Shown: positions 38,336-52,225 of the stretch, piece after piece
How positions within the stretch are numbered: position 1 is the stretch's first letter
How the letters are laid out: each line of letters opens with the position of its first letter
Program-made: the position numbers and the translations under genes
Notes under the pieces: model-generated
Told to the model about the DNA's origin: nothing
Seen by the model: the letters and a program-made list of their open reading frames with translations, nothing else
The model's database searches: none
Assembly (NCBI RefSeq): GCF_013149785.1
Contig: NZ_JABEZU010000001.1
Location: forward strand, 1,116,001-1,180,000
DNA from: Isoptericola halotolerans
GTDB lineage: Bacteria; Actinomycetota; Actinomycetes; Actinomycetales; Cellulomonadaceae
Direction of reading: 5' to 3'
DNA: 64,000 nucleotides

Positions 38336-39300
38336 CAGTTGGCGTGCAGCGCGGCGTTGAGCTCGACGCCCGAGGCACGCGACAGCACCTCGACCGCACC
38401 GGTGCGGGAGTTGCGGCGGAACAGCAGGTTGCTGCGCCCCGAGAGGTCGACTGCCTTGACCACCCGCGGCTCGCCGTCGTCACCCATGTCGTCCAGCACG
38501 GTGACCTTGGTACCGGCGGTGACGTACAGGCCGGCCTCGACGACGCAGTCGTCGCCGAGCGCGATGCCGAGCCCGGCGTTCGCCCCCAGCAGGCAGCGCT
38601 CGCCGATCGAGATGACCTCCTTGCCGCCTCCGGACAGGGTGCCCATGATCGAGGCGCCGCCTCCCACGTCCGAGCCGTCGCCGACGACGACGCCGGCGGA
38701 GATCCGGCCCTCGACCATCGACGCGCCGAGGGTGCCGGCGTTGAAGTTCACGAAGCCCTCGTGCATGACGGTGGTGCCCTCGGCCAGGTGGGCGCCCAGG
38801 CGCACCCGGTCGGCGTCGGCGATGCGGACGCCCGAGGGCACGACGTAGTCGACCATGCGGGGGAACTTGTCGATGCCGTAGACCGTCACCGGCTTGTCCG
38901 TCGAGGCGCGCAGCCGCAGCCGTGTCAGCTCGAAGCCCTCGACGCAGCACGGCCCGTGGGAGGTCCACACCACGTTGGTGAGCTTGCCGAAGACCCCGTC
39001 GAGGTTCAGCCCGTGCGGCGGCACCAGACGGTGGGAGACGAGGTGGAGCCGCAGGTAGGCGTCCGCGGCGTCCACGGGCGGGGCGTCGAGGTCGATCCGG
39101 GTGTGCACGACCGCCACGTCCACCCGTCGCGCGTCGTCCCGCTGGGAGAGCGCGGAGAGGTCGGCGGGGACGTCGACGTCGTCGGGGGCCTCGCCGAGCG
39201 CCGGCGCGGGGTACCAGACGTCGAGCGTAGTGCCGTCGTCGGCCACGGTCGCCAGACCGAGGCCCCAGGCGGAACGGGAGGTGGTGGTGGGCGTCGTCAT
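38335..39300 (-). CDS. dapD: Tetrahydrodipicolinate N-succinyltransferase DapD
   Basis: A 321-residue enzyme that succinylates tetrahydrodipicolinate with succinyl-CoA in the succinylase branch of diaminopimelate synthesis. The N-terminal domain is of the actinobacterial type ([20 protein letters not shown]). The C-terminal half is a left-handed beta helix built of hexapeptide repeats ([20 protein letters not shown] and following, about residues 170-275), ending with [15 protein letters not shown]. It is transcribed away from dapE with 38 bases between. The start is supported by a -10 box six bases upstream. Confidence 0.95.
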   Translation of the reverse strand: MTTPTTTSRSAWGLGLATVADDGTTLDVWYPAPALGEAPDDVDVPADLSALSQRDDARRVDVAVVHTRIDLDAPPVDAADAYLRLHLVSHRLVPPHGLNLDGVFGKLTNVVWTSHGPCCVEGFELTRLRLRASTDKPVTVYGIDKFPRMVDYVVPSGVRIADADRVRLGAHLAEGTTVMHEGFVNFNAGTLGASMVEGRISAGVVVGDGSDVGGGASIMGTLSGGGKEVISIGERCLLGANAGLGIALGDDCVVEAGLYVTAGTKVTVLDDMGDDGEPRVVKAVDLSGRSNLLFRRNSRTGAVEVLSRASGVELNAALHAN

Positions 39301-39306
39301 GGCACC

Positions 39307-39332
39307 AGCCTATCGGCGCGAGGTGGCACGAT
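39307..39332. promoter_or_regulatory. Back-to-back leaderless promoters of dapD and dapE
   Basis: On the minus strand TAGGCT (39312-39307) ends six bases before the dapD ATG. On the plus strand CACGAT (39327-39332) ends six bases before the dapE GTG. The whole divergent control region is 38 bases long. Confidence 0.5.
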
Positions 39333-39338
39333 GAACGC

Positions 39339-40496
39339 GTGACCAGCCTGCAGAACCGTTTCGACCCCGCTCTCGTCGACCCTGCGACCCTCCCGTCCTC
39401 CGACCTGGCGGACCTCCTCGCCGCCGTGTGCGACATCGAGTCCGTCTCGGGCGACGAGACCGCTCTCGCCGACGCCGTCGAGGCGCTGCTGCGCGACCAG
39501 CCGCACCTCGAGGTGACGCGCGACGGCGACGCGGTCGTCGCGCGCACGCTCCTCGGCCGCGAGCGGCGCGTGGTGCTGGCCGGCCACCTGGACACGGTGC
39601 CGCTCACCGACCCGCCGAACCTGCCGACCCGGCTGGAGGGCACCGGCGACGACCGGGTGCTGTGGGGCCGCGGCACGGTCGACATGAAGGCTGGTGTCGC
39701 CGTCATGCTGGCGCTCGCGGTCGAGCTGGGGCGGCAGGGCGACGAGCAGAGCACCGAGCCCGTGGTCGACCTCACCTACGTGTTCTACGACCACGAGGAG
39801 GTCGAGGCCGCCAAGAGCGGGCTGGGCCGGTTGGCGCGCCACCGTCCCGACCTGCTGGCGGGTGACTTCGCGGTGCTCGGTGAGCCGACCTCGGCGGACA
39901 TCGAGGGCGGCTGCCAGGGCACGATCCGGGTCGAGGTGCGTACCCGTGGTGTCGCCGCGCACTCGGCCCGCTCGTGGCGGGGCGAGAACGCGATCCACGC
40001 CGCCGCGCCGATCCTGGCGCGGCTCGCCGGCTATCGCGCGGCCGAGGTCGAGGTCGACGGGCTGGTCTACCGCGAGGGCGTCAACGCCGTGGGAATCCAC
40101 GGTGGCATCGCGGGCAACGTGGTGCCGGACGCGTGCACCGTGACCGTGAACTACCGGTTCGCGCCGTCCCGTGACCTCGCCGAGGCCGAGGCGCACCTGC
40201 GCGAGCTCTTCGACGGCTACGAGGTGACCGTCACCGACGCCTCGCCCGGTGCCCGTCCCGGCCTCGACGACCCGCTCGCCGCCGACTTCGCCGCCGCCGT
40301 GCTGGAGCTCACCGGCGGGGTCCCGAAGCCCAAGTTCGGGTGGACCGACGTCGCCCGGTTCGCCGAGCTGGGGATCCCGGCGGTGAACTTCGCCCCGGGA
40401 GACCCCTCGCTGGCCCACGCCGACGACGAGCGCGTCCCCGTGCGGGAGCTGGCCGTGTGCCGTGACGCGCTGCGCACCTGGCTGCGTGGTGCGTAG
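39339..40496 (+). CDS. dapE: Succinyl-diaminopimelate desuccinylase DapE
   Basis: A 385-residue M20-family zinc hydrolase that removes succinate from N-succinyl-LL-diaminopimelate. Metal and catalytic segments are AGHLDTVPL (His and catalytic Asp, about 81-89), [15 protein letters not shown] (bridging Asp) and [12 protein letters not shown] (general-base Glu pair). A dimerisation domain and final His-containing segment follow. With dapC and dapD it completes the succinylase route seen in this window. GTG 39339 begins right after a -10 box. Confidence 0.93.
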   Translation: MTSLQNRFDPALVDPATLPSSDLADLLAAVCDIESVSGDETALADAVEALLRDQPHLEVTRDGDAVVARTLLGRERRVVLAGHLDTVPLTDPPNLPTRLEGTGDDRVLWGRGTVDMKAGVAVMLALAVELGRQGDEQSTEPVVDLTYVFYDHEEVEAAKSGLGRLARHRPDLLAGDFAVLGEPTSADIEGGCQGTIRVEVRTRGVAAHSARSWRGENAIHAAAPILARLAGYRAAEVEVDGLVYREGVNAVGIHGGIAGNVVPDACTVTVNYRFAPSRDLAEAEAHLRELFDGYEVTVTDASPGARPGLDDPLAADFAAAVLELTGGVPKPKFGWTDVARFAELGIPAVNFAPGDPSLAHADDERVPVRELAVCRDALRTWLRGA

Positions 40497-40499
40497 TCT
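40494..40499 (+). promoter_or_regulatory. -10 box (TAGTCT) for the LOG gene
   Basis: TAGTCT includes the dapE stop codon and ends seven bases before ATG 40507, indicating a leaderless message. Confidence 0.45.
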
Positions 40500-40506
40500 C
40501 GCTCCC

Positions 40507-41286
40507 ATGAGCGAACGCACCGACGACGGCGTCCAGCAGACCGGGAGGGGATACCGCAAGGGTCCGGTCCTGCTGCGTGGCACCGAGATCCCGGACACCA
40601 CCACCGACCAGCGCCTGCTGGCCACCGGCGAAGGCACCGACTGGGTGCACTCCGACCCGTGGCGGGTGATGCGCATCCAGGCCGAGTTCGTCGAGGGCTT
40701 CGGCGCGCTCGCCGAGGTGGGTCCGGCGGTGTCGGTGTTCGGCTCGGCCCGCACCCGCAACGACCACCCGGACTACGGCCTCGCCGTCGAGGTCGGTGGC
40801 CTGCTGGTGGACGCGGGCTACGCGGTCATCACGGGTGGCGGGCCCGGCATCATGGAGGCCGCCAACAAGGGCGCCGCGGAGGCCGGGGGCACCTCGATCG
40901 GTCTGGGCATCGAGCTGCCGTTCGAGCAGGGCATGAACGAGTACGTCAACCGGGGGGTGAGCTTCCGGTACTTCTTCGCCCGCAAGACGATGTTCGTCAA
41001 GTACGCCCAGGGGTTCATCGTGCTCCCCGGGGGCTTCGGCACCTTCGACGAGCTCTTCGAGGCGATCACCCTGGTCCAGACCCACAAGGTCACGGGCTTC
41101 CCGCTCGTGCTCGTCGGGACCGAGTACTGGAGCGGGCTGCTCGAGTGGGTGCGCACCGCCGTCGTCGACCGCGGCATGGTCAGCCCCACCGACCTCGACC
41201 TGCTGCACCTGACCGACTCCGCGGCCGACGCGGTGTCGTACGTGGTCGAGCGGGGCCGGGCGCTCGCCGCCGAGTTCCGCACGTGA
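40507..41286 (+). CDS. LOG-family protein (TIGR00730 type, cytokinin riboside monophosphate phosphoribohydrolase-like)
   Basis: A 259-residue Rossmann-fold protein. It has VSVFGSARTRNDHPDY, GGGPGIMEAANKGAAEAGG and the LOG signature PGGxGTxxE (VLPGGFGTFDELFEA). Enzymes of this family release adenine-type bases from nucleoside 5'-monophosphates; the M. tuberculosis homolog in the same position (Rv1205) makes cytokinins, by my recollection. The natural substrate here is unknown. It overlaps the folP-type gene by GTGA, so the two are translationally coupled. ATG 40507 is chosen from the promoter spacing. Confidence 0.9.
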   Translation: MSERTDDGVQQTGRGYRKGPVLLRGTEIPDTTTDQRLLATGEGTDWVHSDPWRVMRIQAEFVEGFGALAEVGPAVSVFGSARTRNDHPDYGLAVEVGGLLVDAGYAVITGGGPGIMEAANKGAAEAGGTSIGLGIELPFEQGMNEYVNRGVSFRYFFARKTMFVKYAQGFIVLPGGFGTFDELFEAITLVQTHKVTGFPLVLVGTEYWSGLLEWVRTAVVDRGMVSPTDLDLLHLTDSAADAVSYVVERGRALAAEFRT

Positions 41287-42227
41287 TCCCGCCCGCCGGA
41301 GCACCGCTCGTGCTCCGGGGCCGCGAGGTCGGCCGGGACGACGACGGCTCGGTGCGACCGGTGGTCATGGCCATCGTCAACCGGACCACCGACTCCTTCT
41401 ACGCACCGGCGCGCTTCTCCGAGGACGACCGGGCGCTGGAGGCGGCTCATCGTGCCTGGCAGGAGGGTGCGGAGATCCTGGACGTGGGCGGGGTGCGGGC
41501 CGGGGTGGGTCCGGAGGTCGGTGCCGCCGAGGAGATCGACCGGGTCGTGCCGTTCGTCGCCCGGGTGCGTTCGGAGCTGCCGGAGCTCCTGATCAGCGTC
41601 GACACGTGGCGCTCGGAGGTCGCCCGGGCCGCCGTCGAGGCGGGCGCCGACCTGCTCAACGACACCTGGGCGGGACACGACCCTGCGCTGGTCGAGGTGG
41701 CAGGGGGCGCCGGCGTCGGCGTCGTCTGCTCGCACACCGGAGGCGCGCGCCCCCGGACCGACCCCTGGCGTGTGGAGTACCAGCCCGGCGACGCCGCTCA
41801 GGACGGGCCCGGGGCCGCCGACCCGCGCGACGGCGTCACGCGAGACGTCCTGCGGACGCTCGGCGAGTCGGCCCGCCGGGCCGTCGCGTGCGGAGTGCCG
41901 CCGTCGTCGGTGCTCGTGGACCCCACCCACGACTTCGGCAAGAACACCTGGCACTCGCTGCACCTGCTGCGCCGGACCGAGGAGCTGGCCCGGCTCGGTC
42001 ACCCCGTGCTCATGGCTCTCAGCCGCAAGGACTTCGTCGGGGAGACGCTCGGCCTCGAACCGGACGAGCGGCTGCCCGGAACCCTCGCGGCGACGGCGCT
42101 CGCGGCCTGGCACGGGGCCCGGGTGTTCCGCACCCACGACGTGGTACCGACGCGCCAGGCGCTCGAGATGGTGGCTGCCGTGCGCGACGAGGCGCCGCCC
42201 CGTGCGGCGTCGCGCGGGATGGCGTGA
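41283..42227 (+). CDS. folP2: Dihydropteroate synthase-family protein, FolP2 type
   Basis: A 314-residue TIM-barrel protein. The N-terminal signature reads MAIVNRTTDSFY where true dihydropteroate synthases have GVLNVTPDSFSDGG. GAEILDVGGVRAG, ISVDTWRSEVA and NDTWAGHD are recognisable, as is LMALSRKDFVG. This divergent subgroup corresponds to mycobacterial FolP2, which has been reported to lack synthase activity, so the role is uncertain. It follows LOG with a GTGA overlap, as in mycobacteria in close order. Sulfonamide-target function should not be assumed. Confidence 0.82.
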   Translation: MIPPAGAPLVLRGREVGRDDDGSVRPVVMAIVNRTTDSFYAPARFSEDDRALEAAHRAWQEGAEILDVGGVRAGVGPEVGAAEEIDRVVPFVARVRSELPELLISVDTWRSEVARAAVEAGADLLNDTWAGHDPALVEVAGGAGVGVVCSHTGGARPRTDPWRVEYQPGDAAQDGPGAADPRDGVTRDVLRTLGESARRAVACGVPPSSVLVDPTHDFGKNTWHSLHLLRRTEELARLGHPVLMALSRKDFVGETLGLEPDERLPGTLAATALAAWHGARVFRTHDVVPTRQALEMVAAVRDEAPPRAASRGMA

Positions 42228-42250
42228 CCGGGACCGCACCAGGCCCGCAG

Positions 42251-42272
42251 TAGAATGGTGAGGCACGCCTCA
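42251..42272 (+). promoter_or_regulatory. -10 box and inverted repeat before the DUF3117 gene
   Basis: TAGAAT (42251-42256) is followed two bases later by TGAGGC-AC-GCCTCA (42259-42272), six-bp arms centred on the likely transcription start. The leader to ATG 42369 is about 105 bases. A possible operator. Confidence 0.45.
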
Positions 42273-42368
42273 ACCTGCGCGGCCGTGCCGGCGGCGTCGA
42301 CCCGCGGCCGGGGCGAGGGCCGGAGCAGGTGGGGCCAGGGAACCGGACAACGGAATGGAGAGCCACAC

Positions 42369-42536
42369 ATGGCTGCGATGAAGCCGCGCACGGGCGACGG
42401 ACCGCTCGAGGTCACCAAGGAGGGACGCGGCATCGTCATGCGTGTGCCGTTGGAGGGCGGCGGTCGCCTGGTCGTCGAGCTGAACGCGACCGAGGCCGGC
42501 GAGCTGGGCGAGGCCCTCCAGGCCGTCACCGGCTGA
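42369..42536 (+). CDS. DUF3117 small conserved protein
   Basis: A 55-residue protein ([20 protein letters not shown] at its start), the standard actinobacterial DUF3117 form, equivalent to Rv1211 in position and sequence style as I recall it. It has no catalytic motif, membrane segment or signal; the predicted fold is a short beta-rich unit with a C-terminal helix. Its function is unknown but it is conserved and usually highly expressed. Preceded by GGAATGGAGAG as a ribosome binding site. Confidence 0.88.
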   Translation: MAAMKPRTGDGPLEVTKEGRGIVMRVPLEGGGRLVVELNATEAGELGEALQAVTG

Positions 42537-42564
42537 GTCGGCCTCGCCGACGACGCACGAACTC

Positions 42565-42599
42565 ACGGGCGCGGAGCGGGAGACCTGCTCCGCGCCCGT
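42565..42599. terminator. Bidirectional hairpin between DUF3117 and the convergent methyltransferase gene
   Basis: Perfect 13-bp arms at 42565-42577 and 42587-42599 with a nine-base loop, in the 70-base gap between convergent stops. Confidence 0.8.
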
Positions 42600-42606
42600 C
42601 GCGCTG

Positions 42607-43326
42607 CTACCGCCGCACCGCCAGCAGGATGCCGTCGCCCACCGGCACCATCGCGGGGACGAGACGCTCGTCCTCCCGGACGGCGTGGGCGAGACGGCGC
42701 ACCAGGGCCGTCGTCTCGTCGTGCCGGTCGGGGTCCAGCACGCGGCCGCCCAGCAGCGCGTCCACGACGACGAGCACCCCACCCGGGCGGAGCAGCCGCA
42801 CTGCCGCTTCCACGTACTCCGCGCGGGCGTGCGGGTCGATCGCCACCAGCACCAGGTCGTACGCGCCGTCGGTGAGCCGCGGCAGCACGTCCAGCGGAGG
42901 CCGCACGATCGTGCGGGTGCGGTGCACCGGCACGCCCTCCTCGGCGTAGGCCAGCTTGGCCGCGCGCTGGTGCTCCGACTCGGCGTCGATCGTCGTCAGG
43001 ACGCCGTCCGGGGCCATGCCCCGCAGCATCCACAGCGACGCGACCCCGGCGCCGGTACCGATCTCGACGACGGCGCGCGCGCGGAGCGCCGCCGCGACCA
43101 CCTGCAGCAGGGCTCCGGTGCCGGGGGAGACCGAGGCGCAGCCGAGCTGCGCCGCCCGTTCGCGGGCGCGCAGGAGCGTCACGTCCTCGGTGAGGAACGT
43201 CTCGCTGAAGGCCCAGGCGGCCGTCGGGTCGCCCTGGGCACCGACCCCGGTGGTGATGGCGGCCCCCTCGGATTGCTGCGCTGCGATCGTACGTGGGAAC
43301 CACCCAGGGTGCTCACACGTTCGCAT
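42607..43326 (-). CDS. O-methyltransferase family protein (Rv1220c type)
   Basis: A 239-residue SAM-dependent methyltransferase. The SAM-binding motif [19 protein letters not shown] is at about residues 83-101 and a second motif lies in [20 protein letters not shown]. It matches the catechol-O-methyltransferase-like group, but in this subgroup the substrate is unknown. The ending [13 protein letters not shown] is close to the M. tuberculosis homolog. It is divergent from sigE, as in mycobacteria. The chosen ATG at 43326 sits only six bases from the sigE start, so the true start may be internal and its promoter would lie within the sigE gene. Confidence 0.88.
   Translation of the reverse strand: MRTCEHPGWFPRTIAAQQSEGAAITTGVGAQGDPTAAWAFSETFLTEDVTLLRARERAAQLGCASVSPGTGALLQVVAAALRARAVVEIGTGAGVASLWMLRGMAPDGVLTTIDAESEHQRAAKLAYAEEGVPVHRTRTIVRPPLDVLPRLTDGAYDLVLVAIDPHARAEYVEAAVRLLRPGGVLVVVDALLGGRVLDPDRHDETTALVRRLAHAVREDERLVPAMVPVGDGILLAVRR
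43295..43322 (+). promoter_or_regulatory. ECF-type promoter for sigE (autoregulation)
   Basis: GGGAAC (43295-43300), a 17-base spacer and CGTTC (43318-43322) match the GGGAAC/GTT promoters used by stress-type ECF sigma factors of the SigE/SigH/SigR group. The start would fall close to ATG 43333. The site lies within the coding start of the divergent methyltransferase. Confidence 0.6.
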
Positions 43327-43332
43327 GGGACG

Positions 43333-43911
43333 ATGGCCTTGATGACCGAGAGCAGCTCCCGGACCGCGCCCGACCCTCTCCCCGGCGAGTGGGTCCCGCC
43401 GACGTGGGACCAGATCGTGCGGGAGCACTCCGCACGGGTGTACCGGCTGGCCTATCGTCTCACCGGGGACCGGCAGGACGCCGAGGACCTCACGCAGGAG
43501 ACGTTCCTGCGGGTCTTCCGGTCGCTGTCCAGCTACACGCCGGGCACGTTCGAGGGCTGGTTGCACCGCATCACGACCAACCTCTTCCTCGACCAGGTCC
43601 GTCGCAAGAAGCGCATCCGCTTCGAGGCCATGGGCGAGGACGCCTCCCGTGTCGAGGCCACCGACGACCGTGCACGACCCGAGCGCGGGTTCGAGCACGC
43701 CCACCTCGACCACGACGTCCAGGCCGCCCTGGACGCGCTGCGGCCCGAGTACCGCGCGGCCGTCGTGCTGTGCGACATCGAGGGGCTCAGCTACGAGGAG
43801 ATCGCGGTCACCCTCGGGATCAAGATCGGTACCGTCCGCTCCCGGATCCACCGGGCCCGGGCGCAGCTGCGCGACGCGCTCGAGCACCGACGGGCCGAGG
43901 TGGTGCGATGA
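43333..43911 (+). CDS. sigE: ECF RNA polymerase sigma factor, SigE-like
   Basis: A 192-residue ECF sigma factor. Region 2 includes [20 protein letters not shown] and [19 protein letters not shown]; region 4 includes [20 protein letters not shown] with its helix-turn-helix. It should direct RNA polymerase to GGAAC/GTT promoters during envelope or oxidative stress. The gene order sigE, anti-sigma, htrA, tatB is the same as for mycobacterial SigE, which supports the name. ATG 43333 is used; ATG 43342, three codons later, is equally possible. An ECF-type promoter stands immediately upstream, suggesting self-activation. It overlaps rseA by ATGA. Confidence 0.92.
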   Translation: MALMTESSSRTAPDPLPGEWVPPTWDQIVREHSARVYRLAYRLTGDRQDAEDLTQETFLRVFRSLSSYTPGTFEGWLHRITTNLFLDQVRRKKRIRFEAMGEDASRVEATDDRARPERGFEHAHLDHDVQAALDALRPEYRAAVVLCDIEGLSYEEIAVTLGIKIGTVRSRIHRARAQLRDALEHRRAEVVR

Positions 43912-44794
43912 GCGCCCATCTCGGGGACCTGGTGAGCGCACTGGCCGACGGTCAGCTCGGACCGGCCGAGACCGACCGTGCGCTCTGCCACGTCGCCTCC
44001 TGCCGCTTGTGCGCGGCCGAGCTCGAGGCCGCGCGGTCGGCTCGCCGTCGGCTCGCGCAGGCCTGCGACGTCACGCCGACGGCGGAGCTCACCGAACGAC
44101 TGCTCGCCCTGTCCGCGTCGATACCCTCCGCGGAGCACGACCCGTTGCGTGCACCGGAGCGGGACACCACGTGGCAGACGCCCGAGGCGTGGCGCAGCAC
44201 GATCACCGGTGACCTCGCCGGCACGGCCCGGCGTCGGCGCCGCCACCGCCTCGCGCTCGTCGGGGCCGGGAGCGCAGGCATCCTGGGCTGTGCCCTGTTC
44301 GTCCTCGGCCAGGCACCCGTGGTCTCGCCCGAGACGTCGCGAGCCGCGGCGCTGAGCGCGCTGGCCGGTACGGACGACGTCGCGGCGTCGGTGTCCGACG
44401 ACGCCCCCGTCGACGACGCCTACGTCGCGCCCGGAGCCCTCCCGGACGGGTACGAGCTCGCCGCGGTGCGCACCGGCGGCGACGTCGTCGAGATCGACCT
44501 CACGGGCCCCGAGGGCACCGTGGTCGTCCGGGAGCGGCCGGGACGCCTGGGTGAGGTCTCCCCGTCCGCGGAGCTGCTGGACGTCCCGGGACGCTCCGGC
44601 GTCCTCGTGCTGATGAGAGATCCCTGGCACGTGGCCTGGCAGTCGGGCGGGATGGTGGTCGAGGCCACCACCGACGCCCCGCACGACGTCCTGGTCGACG
44701 TCGTCGCAGCCTTTCCCGACGCCGACTACGATGCGGGGGTCCTGCCGCGGCTGACGCGCGGCTGGTCCACCGTGACAGGAGCCCTCAGCCGCCC

Positions 44795-44798
<4 letters not shown>
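43908..44798 (+). CDS. rseA: Zinc-type anti-sigma factor with C-terminal exported domain (RseA-like)
   Basis: A 296-residue protein. The N-terminal anti-sigma domain has the H-x3-C-x2-C zinc motif (CHVASCRLC, about 25-33) of ZAS proteins, which clamp ECF sigma factors in the cytoplasm. One membrane helix ([20 protein letters not shown], about 111-130) follows and the rest lies outside, so it can sense the envelope. Stress would release SigE by proteolysis or by zinc loss. The mycobacterial RseA is soluble, so the exported domain makes this version larger. It overlaps both sigE and htrA by ATGA. Confidence 0.85.
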
Positions 44799-46207
<1,409 letters not shown>

Positions 46208-46237
46208 GCGTGGACCTGTCGGAGGACGGGCGAGGGC

Positions 46238-46243
46238 TAGGCT
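46238..46243 (+). promoter_or_regulatory. -10 box (TAGGCT) for leaderless tatB
   Basis: TAGGCT ends seven bases before GTG 46251, so tatB can be expressed apart from the sigE operon. Confidence 0.45.
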
Positions 46244-46250
46244 GTCCGTC

Positions 46251-48317
<2,067 letters not shown>

Positions 48318-48341
48318 CCTGCTGGTCGGCCCCGCGGCCGT

Positions 48342-48347
48342 TAGGGT
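48342..48347 (+). promoter_or_regulatory. -10 box (TAGGGT) for the YihY/BrkB gene
   Basis: TAGGGT ends six bases before GTG 48354, another leaderless arrangement. Confidence 0.45.
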
Positions 48348-48353
48348 CGCTAC

Positions 48354-49385
48354 GTGCCCGCCGACACCGAACGCCTGACCGCGAAGATCGCTCGGTGGGC
48401 GGAGTGGTGGCAGGACCGTCGTGAGGTCCGCGCCGTGCGCTGGTACCTGGCGCGGCGGGGGAACCAGCTCTCCGGTGGGATCGCCTACTCGGCGCTGTTC
48501 TCGCTCGGGGCCGGGCTGACGATCGGCTTCAGCGTCTTCTCGGCTCTTCTCGGCAACCGCCCCGAGCTCAGCGAGGCGGTCTTCAACCAGATCGACGGCT
48601 GGGTGCCGGGTCTGCTGAAGGAGTCGCCGGACGGGCCCGGCATCGTCTCACCGGAGGATCTCGTCCGCACCACCGCGTGGGGCTGGACGACCGTCGTCGC
48701 GGCCGTCGTCTTCCTGTGGACGGCCGTCGGCGTGATGGCGGCGCTGAGGCACTCGGTCCGCTCGATGTTCGACGCCCCCGTGGTGGGCGTCAGCCCCGTG
48801 CTGTCGAAGGTGTGGCAGCTGCTCGGCTTCGTGATCCTCGGGGTGATGCTTCTGGCGTCCGCCACCGCGAGCATCATCTCGCGGACGGTGAACCAGCAGA
48901 TCACGCGGTGGCTGGGCGACTCGGAGGTGCTGGGCTGGGTCCTGTCCGCCGGGACGTTCGCCGTCGGCGTCCTGCTCGACACGTTGCTGGTCTACCTGGT
49001 CATCCGCGTCGTGGCGCGCGTGCGCACCCGGCACGCCTGGGACATGCTGCTCGGCTGCCTCGCCACCGGGCTGATCGCGAGCGGGCTGCGCTGGGCGGGG
49101 ACGTCGGCCGTGACGGCGTCGGCGGAGCGCAACGTGATCCTGGCGTCGATCGTGACGGTCGGCACGTTGCTGATCCTCGTCAACTTCGTGGCGCGCGTCC
49201 TGCTGATGGCGTGTGCCTGGATGTACGACCCGCCGCGGCTCGACGAGATCGACCGCGCCGAGCAGACCGTCGCCTGGATGCGTCGTCGGGCCGAGATCGA
49301 GCGCGAGATCCGTCGTGGCCGGGGGAGCAGGCGACCGTACAGCGCCGTCGTCCGCGGCGTCCGCAGAGGTCTCTACGAACCCTGA
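48354..49385 (+). CDS. YihY/BrkB-family inner membrane protein
   Basis: A 343-residue protein with a 45-residue basic cytoplasmic start, six predicted helices and a charged C-terminal tail. GNQLSGGIAYSALFSLGAGL at about 36-55 is the hallmark of the YihY/BrkB family, once thought to be ribonuclease BN. Members are of unknown function, sometimes linked to envelope transport. It faces the sdh operon, with a long inverted repeat between the two stop codons. Family assignment is secure; the role is not. Confidence 0.9.
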   Translation: MPADTERLTAKIARWAEWWQDRREVRAVRWYLARRGNQLSGGIAYSALFSLGAGLTIGFSVFSALLGNRPELSEAVFNQIDGWVPGLLKESPDGPGIVSPEDLVRTTAWGWTTVVAAVVFLWTAVGVMAALRHSVRSMFDAPVVGVSPVLSKVWQLLGFVILGVMLLASATASIISRTVNQQITRWLGDSEVLGWVLSAGTFAVGVLLDTLLVYLVIRVVARVRTRHAWDMLLGCLATGLIASGLRWAGTSAVTASAERNVILASIVTVGTLLILVNFVARVLLMACAWMYDPPRLDEIDRAEQTVAWMRRRAEIEREIRRGRGSRRPYSAVVRGVRRGLYEP

Positions 49386-49448
49386 GCGTCCTTGCTCCCT
49401 GCCGTCGACGGGCTCGATGGGGCGCCGCACGCCTGCGGGACGACAGAG

Positions 49449-49542
49449 CCCGGTGCCGGAACGGTGTGCGCGGTCGTCATCCCCGAGGTGGAGGGCGCCC
49501 AGCGCCCGTGAACGCGACCGTGCACACCGTTCCGGCACCGGG
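49449..49542. terminator. Long inverted repeat between convergent YihY gene and sdhB
   Basis: Arms of 28 bases at 49449-49476 and 49515-49542 match at 27 of 28 positions. The 38-base loop holds a further 6-bp hairpin (GGGCGC-CCA-GCGCCC). It probably ends transcription from both sides; it is much longer than the other terminators in the window. The rest of 49386-49561 shows no gene. Confidence 0.75.
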
Positions 49543-49561
49543 CGTGCCGAACGGACGAGAC

Positions 49562-50331
49562 TCAGAAGGCGCGGGTGATCATCGCCCGCTTGACCTCCTG
49601 GATCGCCTTGGTGACCTCGATGCCGCGCGGGCAGGCCTCGGTGCAGTTGAAGGTCGTGCGGCAGCGCCACACGCCCTCCTTGTCGTTGAGGATCTCCAGG
49701 CGCTGGGTCGCGCCCTCGTCGCGCGAGTCGAAGATGAACCGGTGCGCGTTGACGATCGCGGCCGGCCCGAAGTACTGCCCGTCGGTCCAGAAGACCGGGC
49801 AGGACGACGTGCAGGCGGCGCACAGGATGCACTTGGTGGTGTCGTCGAAGCGGTCACGGTCGGCCTGGGACTGGATGTTCTCCCGGCTCGGCTCGTTCCC
49901 CGAGGTGATGAGGAACGGCATGATCTCGCGGTAGGAGGCGAAGAACGGCTCCATGTCGACCACGAGGTCCTTCACCACGGGCAGGCCCTTGATGGGCTCG
50001 ACCGTGATGGGCTTGTCCGGGTTGACGTCCTTGAGGAGCGTCTTGCAGGCGAGCCGGTTGCGGCCGTTGATCCGCACGGCGTCCGAGCCGCAGATGCCGT
50101 GCGCGCACGAGCGCCGGAACGTCAGCGACCCGTCGATCTCCCACTTGATCTTGTGCAGGGCGTCCAGGACACGGTCGGTCCCGTGCGCGGTGACGGTGTG
50201 CTCCTCCCAGTACGCCTCCTCGGAGACCTCCGGGTTGAACCGGCGGACCTTGAGGGTGACGTCGAAGGAGGCGACCGCACCGGCCTCGGGCCGAGCGGCG
50301 GCGTCGGCAGAACTTTCCATCACAGCAGTCA

Positions 50332-50332
<1 letters not shown>
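49562..50332 (-). CDS. sdhB: Succinate dehydrogenase iron-sulfur subunit
   Basis: A 256-residue subunit that carries electrons from FAD to quinone in complex II of the TCA cycle. The N-terminal 2Fe-2S ligands lie in CAHGICGSDAVRINGRNRLAC (Cys near 75, 80 and 95) and the 4Fe-4S and 3Fe-4S ligands in CILCAACTSSCPVFW and the later CRTTFNCTEACPRGI. The start overlaps the sdhA stop as TGATG; ATG 50320, four codons later, is an alternative. It is last in the operon sdhC, sdhD, sdhA, sdhB. Confidence 0.96.
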
Positions 50333-52167
<1,835 letters not shown>

Positions 52168-52225
52168 CGGTTCCGATGCCTCCTGCGGCGTGTGGTGGAT
52201 CAGCGGGCTGGGGGGATGCGCGGGC

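Noticed and set aside
41283-42227. Ordinary sulfonamide-target dihydropteroate synthase
   Set aside because: The N-terminal signature is that of the FolP2 subgroup, reported to lack this activity.
42685-43332. Upstream extension of the sigE frame
   Set aside because: It runs antisense through the methyltransferase gene and lacks sigma-factor sequence before residue 1 of the chosen start.
49386-49561. Short reading frames within the long inverted repeat
   Set aside because: They mirror each other across the repeat and have no start signals; they are by-products of the palindrome.
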